A DNA stretch of 64,000 nt from Frigoribacterium sp. Leaf263 (GCF_001422285.1 NZ_LMMO01000004.1:374983-438982), one strand, 5' to 3'. Counted from the stretch's first letter, positions 17,331 to 26,799 are shown. Numbers and translations: made by a program. The notes: generated by a model from the sequence alone, not told the origin.

Positions 17331-17831
17331 GTGCTCTCGACCCTGCTCGCCCTGGCGCCGTGGCTCGCGTTCTCCGTCCTGATCGCCGCCATCGTCGTCG
17401 GCCCGGTCGTCGGGGTGCGGCTCGTCGATCGGCCGCGGCCCACCGCCGCTCTCCTCGTCATGGTGCTGATCGCCGTCCTGGCGCTGACGCTGTATCCCGA
17501 TGGGGACCCCTACCCGACGATCGCCTGCTCGGCGGGGCTGCCTTATCTCGCCCCGACCGCGGTGGAGTCGACGGCGAACATCCTGCTGTTCGTGCCGATC
17601 GCTCTCCTCGCGGGCGTGCTCTGGCGGCGACCGGTGGCGGCGGTGCTCGGTGCGTCGGCGCTCTCGATCGTCATCGAGGTCGTGCAGGCCGTCGTGCTCG
17701 TGATCGGACGCGCCTGCGACACGAGCGACTGGGTCACGAACACCCTCGGCGCCGTCATCGGCGGCATCCTCGCGGCGGCTGCGCTGGCCTGGAGACGGCT
17801 CCGGTCGCGAGGCCCGAGACTGTCGTCATGA
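17331..17831 (+). CDS. VanZ-like membrane protein
   Basis: 166 residues from a GTG start with five hydrophobic helices. STANILLFVPIALLAGVLWR, SIVIEVVQAVV and RACDTSDWVTNTLGAVIGG match the VanZ/teicoplanin-resistance-like family (N-I-x-x-F-x-P-x-G, R-x-x-D-x-x-D-x-x-x-N). Cellular role in actinobacteria is not established. The stop overlaps the downstream cupin start (ATGA). Confidence 0.85.
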   Translation: MLSTLLALAPWLAFSVLIAAIVVGPVVGVRLVDRPRPTAALLVMVLIAVLALTLYPDGDPYPTIACSAGLPYLAPTAVESTANILLFVPIALLAGVLWRRPVAAVLGASALSIVIEVVQAVVLVIGRACDTSDWVTNTLGAVIGGILAAAALAWRRLRSRGPRLSS

Positions 17832-18211
17832 CCGTTCTGCACGGAATCGACGTCGCTGCCGAGCTGCGCCTCGTCGAGAAGCACTGGACCCCTCGAGTCG
17901 TGGGGCGGGTGAACGACCAGTACGTCAAGGTCGCGAAGCTGCTCGGCGAGCTGGTGTGGCACGCCCACGACGCCGAGGACGAGATGTTCCTCGTCGTCTC
18001 CGGCACGCTCCGCATCCAGCTCCCCGACGATCAGGAGGTGGTGCTCACGCCGGGGCAGTTCCACATCGTCCCTCGAGGGGTGCAGCACAACCCCGTCGCC
18101 GACGAGGAGGTCGAGATCGTCCTCATCGAGACCGTCACCACCGCGCACACCGGCGACGTCGTGGTCGAGGGGACCGTCCCGGTCGAGAAGCAGGTCGGCG
18201 ACTTCCGCTGA
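17828..18211 (+). CDS. Cupin-domain protein
   Basis: 127 residues with one cupin barrel. The two motifs are VWHAHDAEDEMFLVVSGTLR (H-x-H, E) and PGQFHIVPRGVQHNP (second histidine), so a metal site is likely. It resembles mannose-6-phosphate-isomerase-like small cupins. It is translationally coupled to the VanZ gene. Confidence 0.85.
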   Translation: MTVLHGIDVAAELRLVEKHWTPRVVGRVNDQYVKVAKLLGELVWHAHDAEDEMFLVVSGTLRIQLPDDQEVVLTPGQFHIVPRGVQHNPVADEEVEIVLIETVTTAHTGDVVVEGTVPVEKQVGDFR

Positions 18212-18250
18212 CCTCGGCCCGCCGATCGGGTCGCACCCGAGGCCGGGTCG

Positions 18251-18311
18251 GTGGGGGCGCCTCCTGGGCGGTGGTCGCGCCTCCTGGGCGGTGGTCGCGC
18301 TTCCCCGGGCG
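18251..18311. repeat. Three 20-bp tandem repeats between convergent genes
   Basis: Units GTGGTCGCGCCTCCTGGGCG start at 18251, 18271 and 18291, the third imperfect. They contain the CGCCTCC core of the dispersed 10-mer. A possible stem CCTCGG/CCGAGG (18212-18217/18237-18242) just upstream may end transcription of the cupin gene. Confidence 0.8.
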
Positions 18312-18327
18312 GTGGCCCCGCTCTCGG

Positions 18328-18714
18328 TCAGCGGCCGTCGCGCCCGAACGTCGCCGGGTCGACCGGTCGCCTCGCGCGGGGCAGACCCGCCACGACCAGC
18401 AGGTACGACTCGGTGACCAGGTCATCGACGAGCTGATCCGGCAGGTCGGCGTCGGGGCGCAGGGTCAGCCAGTGCCGCTTGTTCATGTGGTAGCCGGCGG
18501 TGATCCCCTCGTGCTGCTGCCGCAGCGCGACGCCGTCCTCCGGCGCCGCCTTGAGGGTGACGATCGGCTCGCCCGTCGTCGCCGTCATGAGCAGGAAGAC
18601 CTTGCCGCGGACCTTGAACACCTCCCACTCGGGCCCGAACGGGAACCCGAGCTCGGCGCCCGGGAGCTCGCCGGCGCGGTCGCGGGCCCGCTGCTGCAGT
18701 GCGTCAGACGGCAC
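18328..18714 (-). CDS. MmcQ/YjbR family protein
   Basis: 128 residues from a GTG. GFPFGPEWEVFKVRGKVFLL, IVTLKAAPEDGVALRQQHEG and the invariant-type HMNKRHWLTL (N-K-x-H-W) identify the MmcQ/YjbR (DUF419) family, a CyaY-like fold thought to bind DNA. Physiological function unknown. Confidence 0.88.
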   Translation of the reverse strand: MPSDALQQRARDRAGELPGAELGFPFGPEWEVFKVRGKVFLLMTATTGEPIVTLKAAPEDGVALRQQHEGITAGYHMNKRHWLTLRPDADLPDQLVDDLVTESYLLVVAGLPRARRPVDPATFGRDGR

Positions 18715-18783
18715 GTGGTCCTCCGTGATCGCCGGCGACGTCCGCCGACCGCGTGCCGAGCGCGACGACGTGGATCGTCGACT

Positions 18784-19095
18784 TTACCAAGCCCCGGGAG
18801 GCGCTTCGGCGGAGACCGTGGCCCGGATCGCCGGCAGCGTCGCCAGCGCGACGATCGTCAGGCCGACGCCGAGGATGACGTATCCCGGGTCGCCGGGTGC
18901 CCTGCGAGGCGTCGCGTCGAGGTCGTCGGCCGGAGGCGCGGGTGCGGCGAACACGATGTAGGCCGTCGCCACGGGGCCGATGAGCAGAGATCCGAGGAAC
19001 CATCCGAGACGGGTGCGGTTCTTCTGCTCGGCGAGCCCTGCGTTGATGAGAGCGAGTGCGACCCACCCCCAGGAGCTGATCCAGGATCGATCCAT
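18784..19095 (-). CDS. Small membrane protein
   Basis: 103 residues starting MDRSWISSWGWVALALINAG. Three hydrophobic stretches: about residues 9-20, 29-48 and 67-87, with a Pro/Asp-rich loop between the last two. The frame extends upstream to 19377, but this ATG gives a sensible N-terminus. Not recognised. Confidence 0.55.
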   Translation of the reverse strand: MDRSWISSWGWVALALINAGLAEQKNRTRLGWFLGSLLIGPVATAYIVFAAPAPPADDLDATPRRAPGDPGYVILGVGLTIVALATLPAIRATVSAEAPPGAW

Positions 19096-19232
19096 GCGAC
19101 GACCGTAGATCATGGTGCGCCGGGAGGTGCCCGTCTCACCCGCAGGCTCGCGGTGCGATATGTGGATGCCCGCGACAAATCCCTTGCGTCGGTGACGGGC
19201 GTCGGTTAGCGTCGCTTTCCGAAGAGGTCGTC

Positions 19233-19242
19233 GAAGCGCTTC
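19233..19242. promoter_or_regulatory. LacI-type operator half palindrome (site 1)
   Basis: GAAGCGCTTC is the perfect central palindrome of LacI/GalR-family operators. It lies 180 bp before the GH42 beta-galactosidase. No LacI-family gene is in the window. Confidence 0.5.
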
Positions 19243-19294
19243 CCTGCCCCGTGAACCCGTCGGGGCTCGTCCGCCGGCGCGATCTCCGTTAATC

Positions 19295-19310
19295 GTCGAA
19301 GCGTTTCGAC
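19295..19310. promoter_or_regulatory. LacI-type operator (site 2)
   Basis: GTCGAAGCGTTTCGAC is a 16-bp palindrome with one mismatch and matches the LacI-family pattern TCGAAGCGCTTCGA. With site 1 (spacing about 65 bp) it probably controls the GH42/ABC sugar operon. Confidence 0.65.
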
Positions 19311-19420
19311 ACACGGTTCGACCCGATCGACCCGACCCCGACCGACCCCGACCGAGAGTCCCTGTCAATGACGACATCAGCCCCGATCAGCCGCACCCTC
19401 CGCCGAGAGCCCGTGCTCCG

Positions 19421-21478
19421 ATGAGCGTGGTCCGCGGCGTCGACCGCGTCCTCTTCGGCGGCGACTACAACCCCGAGCAGTGGCCCGAGCACGTCTGGCA
19501 CGACGACGCCCGGCTGATGGCGATCGCCGGCGTCAACACCGTGACCCTCGGCGTCTTCTCGTGGTCGTCGATCGAACCCCGCGAGGGCGAGTACGACTTC
19601 GGCTGGCTCGACCGCGTCATCGATCTGATGCACGCCCACGGCATCGGCGTGGTGCTGGCCACGCCGACGGCCTCGCCGCCGCCGTGGTTCACGAAGGCGC
19701 ACCCGGAGGCGCTGAACCGGACCGCGGACGGCGTCCAGCTCGTCCACGGCAGCCGCGACGTCTACGACCCCTCCGCCGACGCGTACCGCGCGGCGGCGAG
19801 GCGGGTCGCCACGGCACTCGGCGAGCGCTACGGCCGGCACGAGGCCGTCGTCGCCTGGCACGTGCACAACGAGTACGGCAGCGTCAGCTACGGACCGGCG
19901 ACCGACCGCCGGTTCCGCGAGTGGCTGCGCGCCCGCTACGGCGACCTCGGTCGCCTCAACGAGGCGTGGTGGTCGGCGTTCTGGTCGCAGCGCTACGCCG
20001 AGTGGGACGAGATCCTCGCGCCGCAGGCCACCCAGTACCTGCCGAACCCGACGCAGATGCTCGACTTCCGCCGCTTCTCGGCCGAGGTGCTGCTCGAGTG
20101 CTACCGCGAGCAGGCCGAGATCCTCCGCGCCCTCAGCCCCGACGTGCCGCTCACGACGAACTTCATGCTGCCGACCTGGCTGCACTTCGACCACTGGGAC
20201 TTCGGGGCCGAGGTCGACTTCGTCTCGATCGACCACTACTCCGACTCGCCCGGGGTCGAGGGCGCCGCCCACGCGGCGTTCGGGGCCGACCAGGCCCGCT
20301 CGTTCGCCCGCGGTCGGCCGTGGCTGCTCATGGAGCAGGGCGCGAACGTCACGCAGGTCCCCGGCCGCATGCTCGTCAAGGAGCCCGGCGAGGTGATCCG
20401 CACGAGTCTGCAGCACGTGGCCCGCGGCTCCGACGGGGCCCTGTTCTTCCAGTGGCGCGCGCCCCTGGCCGGCGCCGAGGTGTTCCACTCGTCGATGGTC
20501 CCGCACAGCGGCCCCGACAGCCGCGCGTTCCGCGAGATGACCGAGCTCGGTCGGGTGCTGGGGCGACTGACCGACGTGGTCGCGCCTCCCGAGGGGTCCG
20601 ACGCCCGCGTCGTGACGCCCCGCGTCGCCATCGCCTGGGAGCCCGACTCGTGGTGGGCGCTCGAGTCGGCGTCGCTGCCGTCCGACCACTTCTCGCTGCT
20701 CGCCTCGGTCCGTCGCGCGCACCGCGAGCTGTGGTTCGCGGGCGTCTCGGCCGATCTCGTGCGCCTCGACGACGACCCGGCCGCGCTCGACGCCTACGAC
20801 CTCCTGCTCGTGCCGAGCCAGCTGCTGGCGACCGACGAGCAGGCCGCCGGTCTCGACGCCTGGGTGCGTCGCGGCGGCCACGCCGTCGTCTGGTGCTTCA
20901 GCGGCACCGTCGACGCCGACCTGCACGTGCGCCCCGGCGGCTACTCGGGCGCGTTCGCCGAGACCCTCGGCATCCGCGTCGAGGAGCCCCACCCCCTGCC
21001 GAAGGGGGTCGCCATCGCGATCGAGGGCGGCGGCAGCGCGCACGACTGGACCGAGCACGTCGAGCTGCGGGGCGCCTCCGTCGTCACGCGCTACGCCGAG
21101 GGGGTGCTGAGCGGCGAGCCCGCGATCACCGAGAACCGGCGGGGCGACGGCGTCGCGACCTACGTCTCGGCCGAGCTCGACGACGCGACCTTCACGACGG
21201 TCGTCACGTCGGCCCTCGCCGCCGCCGGCGTCCGCGCCGAGGCGCCCGGAGCAGGAGGCGGGGTGGAGGTGGTCCGACGGCATGCGGGCTCGGGCGTCGT
21301 CGTCGCCGCCATCAACCACACCGCCGAGACCCGCACCGTGACGCTCCGCGGGACGCCGATCGACCTCGAGGGCGGAGCCGACGGCGCCGACGGAGCCGAC
21401 GGCCCGGTCGTCGACGGTCCGGTCGACCTCGCCCCCGGCGCGTTCGTGTTCCTCCACGAGGCGCCGAGCCCCGCCTGA
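19421..21478 (+). CDS. Beta-galactosidase, glycoside hydrolase family 42
   Basis: 685 residues, the usual GH42 length. The TIM-barrel domain begins LFGGDYNPEQWPEHVWHDD. The acid/base Glu151 is in WHVHNEYG and the nucleophile Glu305 in WLLMEQGANV. The trimerisation domain (residues about 400-620) and the small C-terminal beta domain follow. No signal peptide is present, so it is cytoplasmic, hydrolysing beta-galactosides probably imported by the ABC transporter encoded just downstream. A Gly/Ala/Asp repeat (GGADGADGADG) near the C-terminus is unusual. Confidence 0.95.
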   Translation: MSVVRGVDRVLFGGDYNPEQWPEHVWHDDARLMAIAGVNTVTLGVFSWSSIEPREGEYDFGWLDRVIDLMHAHGIGVVLATPTASPPPWFTKAHPEALNRTADGVQLVHGSRDVYDPSADAYRAAARRVATALGERYGRHEAVVAWHVHNEYGSVSYGPATDRRFREWLRARYGDLGRLNEAWWSAFWSQRYAEWDEILAPQATQYLPNPTQMLDFRRFSAEVLLECYREQAEILRALSPDVPLTTNFMLPTWLHFDHWDFGAEVDFVSIDHYSDSPGVEGAAHAAFGADQARSFARGRPWLLMEQGANVTQVPGRMLVKEPGEVIRTSLQHVARGSDGALFFQWRAPLAGAEVFHSSMVPHSGPDSRAFREMTELGRVLGRLTDVVAPPEGSDARVVTPRVAIAWEPDSWWALESASLPSDHFSLLASVRRAHRELWFAGVSADLVRLDDDPAALDAYDLLLVPSQLLATDEQAAGLDAWVRRGGHAVVWCFSGTVDADLHVRPGGYSGAFAETLGIRVEEPHPLPKGVAIAIEGGGSAHDWTEHVELRGASVVTRYAEGVLSGEPAITENRRGDGVATYVSAELDDATFTTVVTSALAAAGVRAEAPGAGGGVEVVRRHAGSGVVVAAINHTAETRTVTLRGTPIDLEGGADGADGADGPVVDGPVDLAPGAFVFLHEAPSPA

Positions 21479-21567
21479 CCAGCCGGCCCGCGCCTCCTGA
21501 CCCATCGGCCCGGCCGGTCTCCTGACCAGCCGGCCCGCGCCTCCTGACCCATCGGCCCGGCCGGCCT
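21474..21567. repeat. Two 47-bp tandem repeats starting at the GH42 stop codon
   Basis: Unit 1 (21474-21520) begins CCTGACCAGCC, where TGA is the GH42 stop. Unit 2 (21521-21567) repeats the same 47 bp, including the TGA. Each unit contains one CCGCGCCTCC. Confidence 0.85.
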
Positions 21568-21613
21568 CCCGGCCCGCCGGCCACCGCATCGCACACGCAT
21601 CGAAGGGGATGCC

Positions 21614-22915
21614 ATGAGACATCGGAAGAGAACGACCCGCGTCGCCGCCCTGGCGACCCTCCTGCTCGGGGGAGCCGCCCTCAGCGGCTGCTCGGCCGCG
21701 GGAGGGGGCGACGACGTCGTCCAGCTCGAGTACTGGGGGTGGGGCGTCGGCCAGTCCGAACAGGTGGCCCTGTGGAACGCCGCGAACCCGGACGTGCAGG
21801 TGCGGCACACCGACGCCGGAGGCGGAACGGACTCCGCGGCGAAGCTCCTGACCTCGAGCCGGGCGGGCAACGCCCCCGACGTCGCGCTGGCCGAGTACAC
21901 GACCATCCCGTCGCTCGTGATCGCGGACGTGCCCCGCGACATCACCGATCTCGTGGCCGACGTCGACGACGCGTTCACCGAGGGCACCTGGGCGCAGACC
22001 ACGTTCGGCGGGCAGGTCTACGCGCTGCCGCAGGACGCCGGGCCCATGGTGCTCACCTACCGCGCCGACCTGCTGGCCGAGACGGGGCAGGCCGTGCCGA
22101 CGACCTGGCAGGAGTTCGGCGACGTCGCCCGTGCCGTGCACGAGCAGCGCCCCGACACCGTGCTCGCGGCGGTCCCGGCCGGCGAGCTCGGCTTCTGGGC
22201 CGGGGTCTCGGCCCAGGCCGGCGCCGACTGGTGGACGGTCGACGAGAGCGGCTGGACGGTCGGCATCGCCGACGAGCGCATGCTCGAGGTCGCCGACTTC
22301 TTCGAGGGGCTCGCGGCCGACGGGGCGATCGACACCGACCCCGTGCTGTCGCCCGAGTACAACAAGCGGGTCAACGACGGCACGATCGGCGGCTGGGCGG
22401 CCGGCATCTGGGCGCCGAGCGTGCTGGGCGGCGTGGCCCCCGACACGTCGGGGCTGTGGGAGATCAGCCCGCTGCCCGAGTGGATCCCGGGCGAGGCCGC
22501 CGTGCCGTTCCAGGGCGGCTCGGCGCTGATCGTCACGAAGAACAGCGAGCACCCCGAGGAGGCCGCGGCGTTCGCCGAGTGGATGAACGCCAGCACCGAG
22601 GGCAACCAGTCGCTGCTCGACGTCCGCGGCGTCTACCCGGCGTCGATCGAGGGTCAGGCGCTGGCCGTGGGCAACCCCCCGCCGTCGCTGATGCCGCAGC
22701 AGACCGAGTTCTACGACGTCGCCGCCGACGTCTCGGAGGACGTCCTCCCCACCACGTGGGGCCCCAACGTCGCGCTGGCGACGACCACGCTCACCGACGA
22801 GCTCAACGCCGCGATCTCGGCCGGCACCCCGTGGCGCGACGCCTTCGTCGCGACGCAGGCCGCGGTCGTCGCCGACATGGAACAGGTGGGATACCAGGTG
22901 ACCGCGAATGACTGA
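21614..22915 (+). CDS. Sugar ABC transporter, extracellular solute-binding lipoprotein (family 1)
   Basis: 433 residues. Signal peptide with lipobox ALSGC near residue 26, then the family-1 binding protein pattern: VVQLEYWGWGVGQSEQVALW, APDVALAEYTTIP, YALPQDAGPMVLTYRADLL. It is followed by two permeases with 8-base and 4-base overlaps. Expected ligand: a galactoside or other oligosaccharide, inferred from the adjacent GH42 enzyme. No ATPase gene is present, so a shared MsiK-like ATPase elsewhere is likely. Confidence 0.93.
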   Translation: MRHRKRTTRVAALATLLLGGAALSGCSAAGGGDDVVQLEYWGWGVGQSEQVALWNAANPDVQVRHTDAGGGTDSAAKLLTSSRAGNAPDVALAEYTTIPSLVIADVPRDITDLVADVDDAFTEGTWAQTTFGGQVYALPQDAGPMVLTYRADLLAETGQAVPTTWQEFGDVARAVHEQRPDTVLAAVPAGELGFWAGVSAQAGADWWTVDESGWTVGIADERMLEVADFFEGLAADGAIDTDPVLSPEYNKRVNDGTIGGWAAGIWAPSVLGGVAPDTSGLWEISPLPEWIPGEAAVPFQGGSALIVTKNSEHPEEAAAFAEWMNASTEGNQSLLDVRGVYPASIEGQALAVGNPPPSLMPQQTEFYDVAADVSEDVLPTTWGPNVALATTTLTDELNAAISAGTPWRDAFVATQAAVVADMEQVGYQVTAND

Positions 22916-23879
22916 CACCGCGCTGCGCCCCGAGATGACGCACCCCGTGACCGCGAGCCCGGCGCCACGCCCGGCCCGTCGTCGACGGAGCCCCCTGGCC
23001 CCCTACCTGTTCGTGGCGCCGGCCGTCGTGCTGTTCGTCGCGTTCATGCTCATCCCGCTCGTCTACACGATCTGGTCGAGCCTCAGGGCGTACCGGATCG
23101 AGGAGGGCGCCTCGGTGCTCGGCGTCCGCGTCGACCGCTTCGTCGGGTTCGACAACTACGTCGCCGTGCTGCAGGACGCCGAGCTGCTGGCGAGCTTCGG
23201 CCGCCTCGGCGTGTACGGGCTCATCGCCGTTCCGCTGACGCTCGGGCTCGCCCTGCTCTTCGCGCTGCTGCTCGACGTGCCGGCGGTCCGCGCCCGGCGG
23301 TTCTCGCGCACCGCGATCGTCATCCCGTACGCGGTGCCGGGCATCACCGCCGCGCTGCTCTGGGGCTTCATGTACCTGCCGAGCACGAGCCCCTTCTCGT
23401 ACGTGACGACCGCCCTGGGCTGGGGGCCCGTGCCGTTCCTCGAGGCGGGCGGTCTCTTCGGGTCGCTCGCCAACATCGCCATCTGGGGCGGCGTCGGCTT
23501 CAACATGATCATCATCTACACGTCGCTGCGGGGCATCCCGGCCGAGATCTACGAGTCGGCCCGCCTCGACGGGGCGAGCGAGCTGCAGGTCGCGCTCCGC
23601 ATCAAGGTGCCGCTCGTCGTGCCCGCGCTCGTGCTCACCGGGGTCTTCGCCCTGATCGGCACGCTCCAGCTCTACGGCGAGCCGAACACCCTCCGTCCCC
23701 TGACCACCGAGATCACACAGAGCTGGGCCCCGCTGATGACCATCTACCGCGACGCGTTCCTGACCGACGACCTGCCCGCGGCTGCCGCCTCGTCGACCAT
23801 CCTCGCCCTGGGCACCGTGCTGCTCTCGGGCGTCGTGCTCGCGATCGCGAACCGCCGCCGCGCGGAGGCGGCCTCGTGA
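22908..23879 (+). CDS. Sugar ABC transporter permease, MalF type
   Basis: 323 residues with six main helices after a basic N-terminus. The EAA loop is YESARLDGASELQVALRIKVPL. The start overlaps the end of the binding-protein gene. Confidence 0.93.
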   Translation: MTDTALRPEMTHPVTASPAPRPARRRRSPLAPYLFVAPAVVLFVAFMLIPLVYTIWSSLRAYRIEEGASVLGVRVDRFVGFDNYVAVLQDAELLASFGRLGVYGLIAVPLTLGLALLFALLLDVPAVRARRFSRTAIVIPYAVPGITAALLWGFMYLPSTSPFSYVTTALGWGPVPFLEAGGLFGSLANIAIWGGVGFNMIIIYTSLRGIPAEIYESARLDGASELQVALRIKVPLVVPALVLTGVFALIGTLQLYGEPNTLRPLTTEITQSWAPLMTIYRDAFLTDDLPAAAASSTILALGTVLLSGVVLAIANRRRAEAAS

Positions 23880-24808
23880 CCGCCGTCCAGACGCCCCGCG
23901 GGGCGCGGACCGGGAGCCGAGGAGGCGCGGGTGACGTCGGCGGGACGCCCCGCCCCGGCGGCCGGTCGCCCCGCCCGAGCAGCAAGGGCAAGGTGCTGCC
24001 GACGATCGTGCTGCTCATCGGGGCCTTCTACTGCCTCGTGCCGGTCGGCTGGGTGTTCATCGCCTCGTCGAAGTCGCCGGCTGAGCTGTTCACGTCGTTC
24101 TCGTTCGCCCCGGGCACCGGCCTGGCCGGCAACCTGAGAGACCTGTTCGCCTACGAGGGCGGGCAGTACGGGCTGTGGGCCGCGAACTCGCTGCTCTACG
24201 CCGGCGTCGGCGGCGTGCTCTCGACGCTCGTCTCGACGATGGCGGGCTACGCCCTGGCGAAGTACACCTTCCGCGGGCGGAACCTCATCTTCTTCACGAT
24301 CCTCGCCGGCGTGCTCATCCCGGGCATCACCCTGGCGATCCCGCAGTACATCCTGCTGAGCGAGATCGGGCTGGCGGGCGGGCCGATCTCGGTCCTGCTG
24401 CCGATCATCATCAGCCCGTTCGGCATCTACCTCTCGCGCGTGTTCGCCCAGTCGGCGGTCCCGCACGAGATCCTCGAGGCGTCGCGCATCGACGGCGCGG
24501 GCGAGTGGCGCATCTTCCGCCACATCGTGCTGCCGATCATGGTGCCCGGCATGGTGACGGTCTTCCTGCTGCAGTTCGTCGGCATCTGGAACAACTTCCT
24601 CCTGCCGTTCGTCATGCTCAGCGACCAGGCGGACTACCCGCTGACCGTGGGGCTCTACACGCTGCTGTCGAAGGGATCGGGCGCCCCCGCGCTGTACTCG
24701 CTGGCCATCACCGGGGCGGCCGTGTCGATCATCCCGCTGACTCTGCTGGTGCTGTTCCTGCAGCGCTTCTGGCGGCTCGACCTCATCTCGGGAGGGCTCA
24801 AGGGCTGA
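23876..24808 (+). CDS. Sugar ABC transporter permease, MalG type
   Basis: 310 residues from a GTG overlapping the previous stop. The EAA loop LEASRIDGAGEWRIFRHIVL and the short C-terminal tail DLISGGLKG are typical of MalG-type subunits. The first 45 residues are a Gly/Arg-rich cytoplasmic extension that includes one copy of the dispersed 10-mer at 23921. Confidence 0.93.
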   Translation: MTAVQTPRGARTGSRGGAGDVGGTPRPGGRSPRPSSKGKVLPTIVLLIGAFYCLVPVGWVFIASSKSPAELFTSFSFAPGTGLAGNLRDLFAYEGGQYGLWAANSLLYAGVGGVLSTLVSTMAGYALAKYTFRGRNLIFFTILAGVLIPGITLAIPQYILLSEIGLAGGPISVLLPIIISPFGIYLSRVFAQSAVPHEILEASRIDGAGEWRIFRHIVLPIMVPGMVTVFLLQFVGIWNNFLLPFVMLSDQADYPLTVGLYTLLSKGSGAPALYSLAITGAAVSIIPLTLLVLFLQRFWRLDLISGGLKG

Positions 24809-24873
24809 CCCGCTCCGGGCCCGGATGGCGAACGGAGGAGGCGGCGGAGCCGGAGATCGGCGACCATGGAGGA

Positions 24874-26748
24874 ATGGCTACGACGACTCCGCACTCCACC
24901 GGGCCCGGCGATCACCCCGCATCGCTGACCGAACCCGTCACGACGACACCGCAGCTGCGGCGATGGGTCTTCTGGCCCGCGGCGATCGTCGTGCTCGGCT
25001 TCGTCGCCTTCACCCTGATCGCGCCCGACTCGGCCGAGGCGCTGTTCCTCGGCCTGCAGAGCGGCATCGTCCGCAACTTCAGCTGGTACTACGTGCTGAT
25101 CGCCGCGTTCTTCGTCGGCTTCAGCCTCTTCGTGGGCTTCAGCCGCTTCGGCAGCATCAAGCTCGGGAAGGACAAGGACGAGCCCGAGTTCTCGACCGGG
25201 TCGTGGTTCGCCCTGCTCTTCGCGGCGGGCATGGGCATCGGCCTCGTCTTCTACGGCGTCTCGGAGCCCCTCAGCCACTTCGCCTCGCCGCGCCCCGGCG
25301 TGACGGGCACCGAGGATCAGCTCGCGCAGCAGGCCCTCACGCAGACCTTCCTCCACTGGGGGCTCCACGCCTGGGCGATCTACGTCGTGCTGGGTCTCGC
25401 CCTCGCGTACGCCATCCACCGGCGCGGGCGTCCCGTCTCGATCCGCTGGGCCCTCGAGCCCCTGCTCGGCGACCGGGTGCGCGGCGGCTGGGGCAACCTC
25501 ATCGACGTCATCGCGCTCGTCGGGACCCTCTTCGGCGTCGCGACCTCCCTCGGTCTCGGCGTCATCCAGATCGGCGCCGGCCTCGAGGCCGCGGGCATCG
25601 CCGAGAGCAGCATCGTCAGCCAGATCGCGATCATCGCCGTCATCACGGCCGTGACCCTCGTCTCGCTCATCACGGGCGTCACCAAGGGCATGAAGATCCT
25701 GTCGAACTTCAACCTGATCCTCGCGGCCGCCCTGCTGCTGTTCATCCTCATCGTCGGCCCGACCCAGTTCCTCCTGCGCGACTTCGTGCAGTCCATCGGC
25801 GCCTACCTGCAGAACGTCGTCGGCCTCTCATTCAACGTCACCGCCCAGCAGGGCGCCGCCGGCGAGGAGTGGCAGGGCGCGTGGACGACCTTCTACTGGG
25901 GCTGGTGGATGTCGTGGGCGCCGTTCGTCGGCATCTTCATCGCCCGCATCTCGCGCGGCCGCACCGTCCGCCAATTCGTCTTCGGGGTGCTGCTCGTGCC
26001 GACGGCCCTCACCTTCCTCTGGTTCGCCGTCCTCGGCGGCGCGGCGATCCACCAGCAGACCGACGGCTCGGGCGGCCTGATCGGCGCCGACGGCTCCGTC
26101 GACGTCGAGGGCTCGCTGTTCGCCCTGCTCGGCGGGCTGCCCGCCGGCGCCGTCCTCACCTTCGGCGCCATCCTGCTGATCGGCGTCTTCTTCGTGACCT
26201 CGTCCGACTCCGGGTCGCTGGTCATGGCGATGATCGCCTCGGGCGGCGACATCGAGCCGAAGAACTGGCTGCGGGTGTTCTTCGCGCTGGTGGCCGCCCT
26301 GCTGGCCGTCGCGCTCCTCCTGACGGGTGGACTCGACGCCCTCAAGACGGCCGCGATCACCACGGCGCTGCCGTTCAGCATCGTGCTGCTGCTGACCTGC
26401 TGGTCGACGGTGATCGCGTTCACCCGCGAGCGACGCGCGTACGACAAGGCCGAGCGCGACGTGCTGCTCGAGCACGTCGGGGCCTACTACGGCCTCGAGG
26501 TCGACGCTCCGGCCCAGTCGGGCGGTCGCGGGCTCAGCCGCTCGTGGCAGGCCGTGAAGCGCCGGGTCAGAGGCGCGTCGACCGAGACGTCGGCGGGCGG
26601 CGGGGCCTCGTCGGCCGTGTCGCCGTCGGCGGTCACCGGCGAGCCGCCTCTGCGGGTCGACGTCGTCTCGCCCGACCCGGCCGTCGACGGCCGTCTCGAC
26701 GAGACCGCGCCCTCGGCCGATGAGCAGGGCGACCGCCCGCAGCGCTGA
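24874..26748 (+). CDS. BCCT-family betaine/choline/carnitine transporter
   Basis: 624 residues, about 12 helices. Diagnostic segments: GSWFALLFAAGMGIGLVFYG, the Trp-rich FYWGWWMSWAPFVGIFIARI, and FVTSSDSGSLVM. The cytoplasmic C-terminus (about 110 residues, acidic and Ala/Ser-rich) is longer than in minimal members. Such carriers import compatible solutes with Na+ or H+. A GGAGGA lies directly against the ATG, an unusually short spacing. Followed by a strong hairpin. Confidence 0.93.
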   Translation: MATTTPHSTGPGDHPASLTEPVTTTPQLRRWVFWPAAIVVLGFVAFTLIAPDSAEALFLGLQSGIVRNFSWYYVLIAAFFVGFSLFVGFSRFGSIKLGKDKDEPEFSTGSWFALLFAAGMGIGLVFYGVSEPLSHFASPRPGVTGTEDQLAQQALTQTFLHWGLHAWAIYVVLGLALAYAIHRRGRPVSIRWALEPLLGDRVRGGWGNLIDVIALVGTLFGVATSLGLGVIQIGAGLEAAGIAESSIVSQIAIIAVITAVTLVSLITGVTKGMKILSNFNLILAAALLLFILIVGPTQFLLRDFVQSIGAYLQNVVGLSFNVTAQQGAAGEEWQGAWTTFYWGWWMSWAPFVGIFIARISRGRTVRQFVFGVLLVPTALTFLWFAVLGGAAIHQQTDGSGGLIGADGSVDVEGSLFALLGGLPAGAVLTFGAILLIGVFFVTSSDSGSLVMAMIASGGDIEPKNWLRVFFALVAALLAVALLLTGGLDALKTAAITTALPFSIVLLLTCWSTVIAFTRERRAYDKAERDVLLEHVGAYYGLEVDAPAQSGGRGLSRSWQAVKRRVRGASTETSAGGGASSAVSPSAVTGEPPLRVDVVSPDPAVDGRLDETAPSADEQGDRPQR

Positions 26749-26770
26749 CGGGCGCACCACCGGAGGAGAT

Positions 26771-26799
26771 GGCGGGGCCGGGTCCGACCCGGCCCCGCC
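26771..26799 (+). terminator. Strong GC hairpin after the BCCT gene
   Basis: Perfect 14-bp arms (GGCGGGGCCGGGTC and its complement) around a single central base, 22 bp after the stop. There is no T-run, as is common for actinobacterial terminators. Confidence 0.75.

Noticed and set aside
19289-22918. A 1209-codon open frame antisense to the GH42 and binding-protein genes
   Set aside because: High GC leaves antisense frames open; its translation is Arg/Gly/Val-rich low complexity without domains, while the sense strand encodes two clear proteins.
24175-24873. In-frame extension upstream of the BCCT transporter
   Set aside because: It lies inside the MalG-type permease gene in another frame; the transporter's natural start is at 24874.
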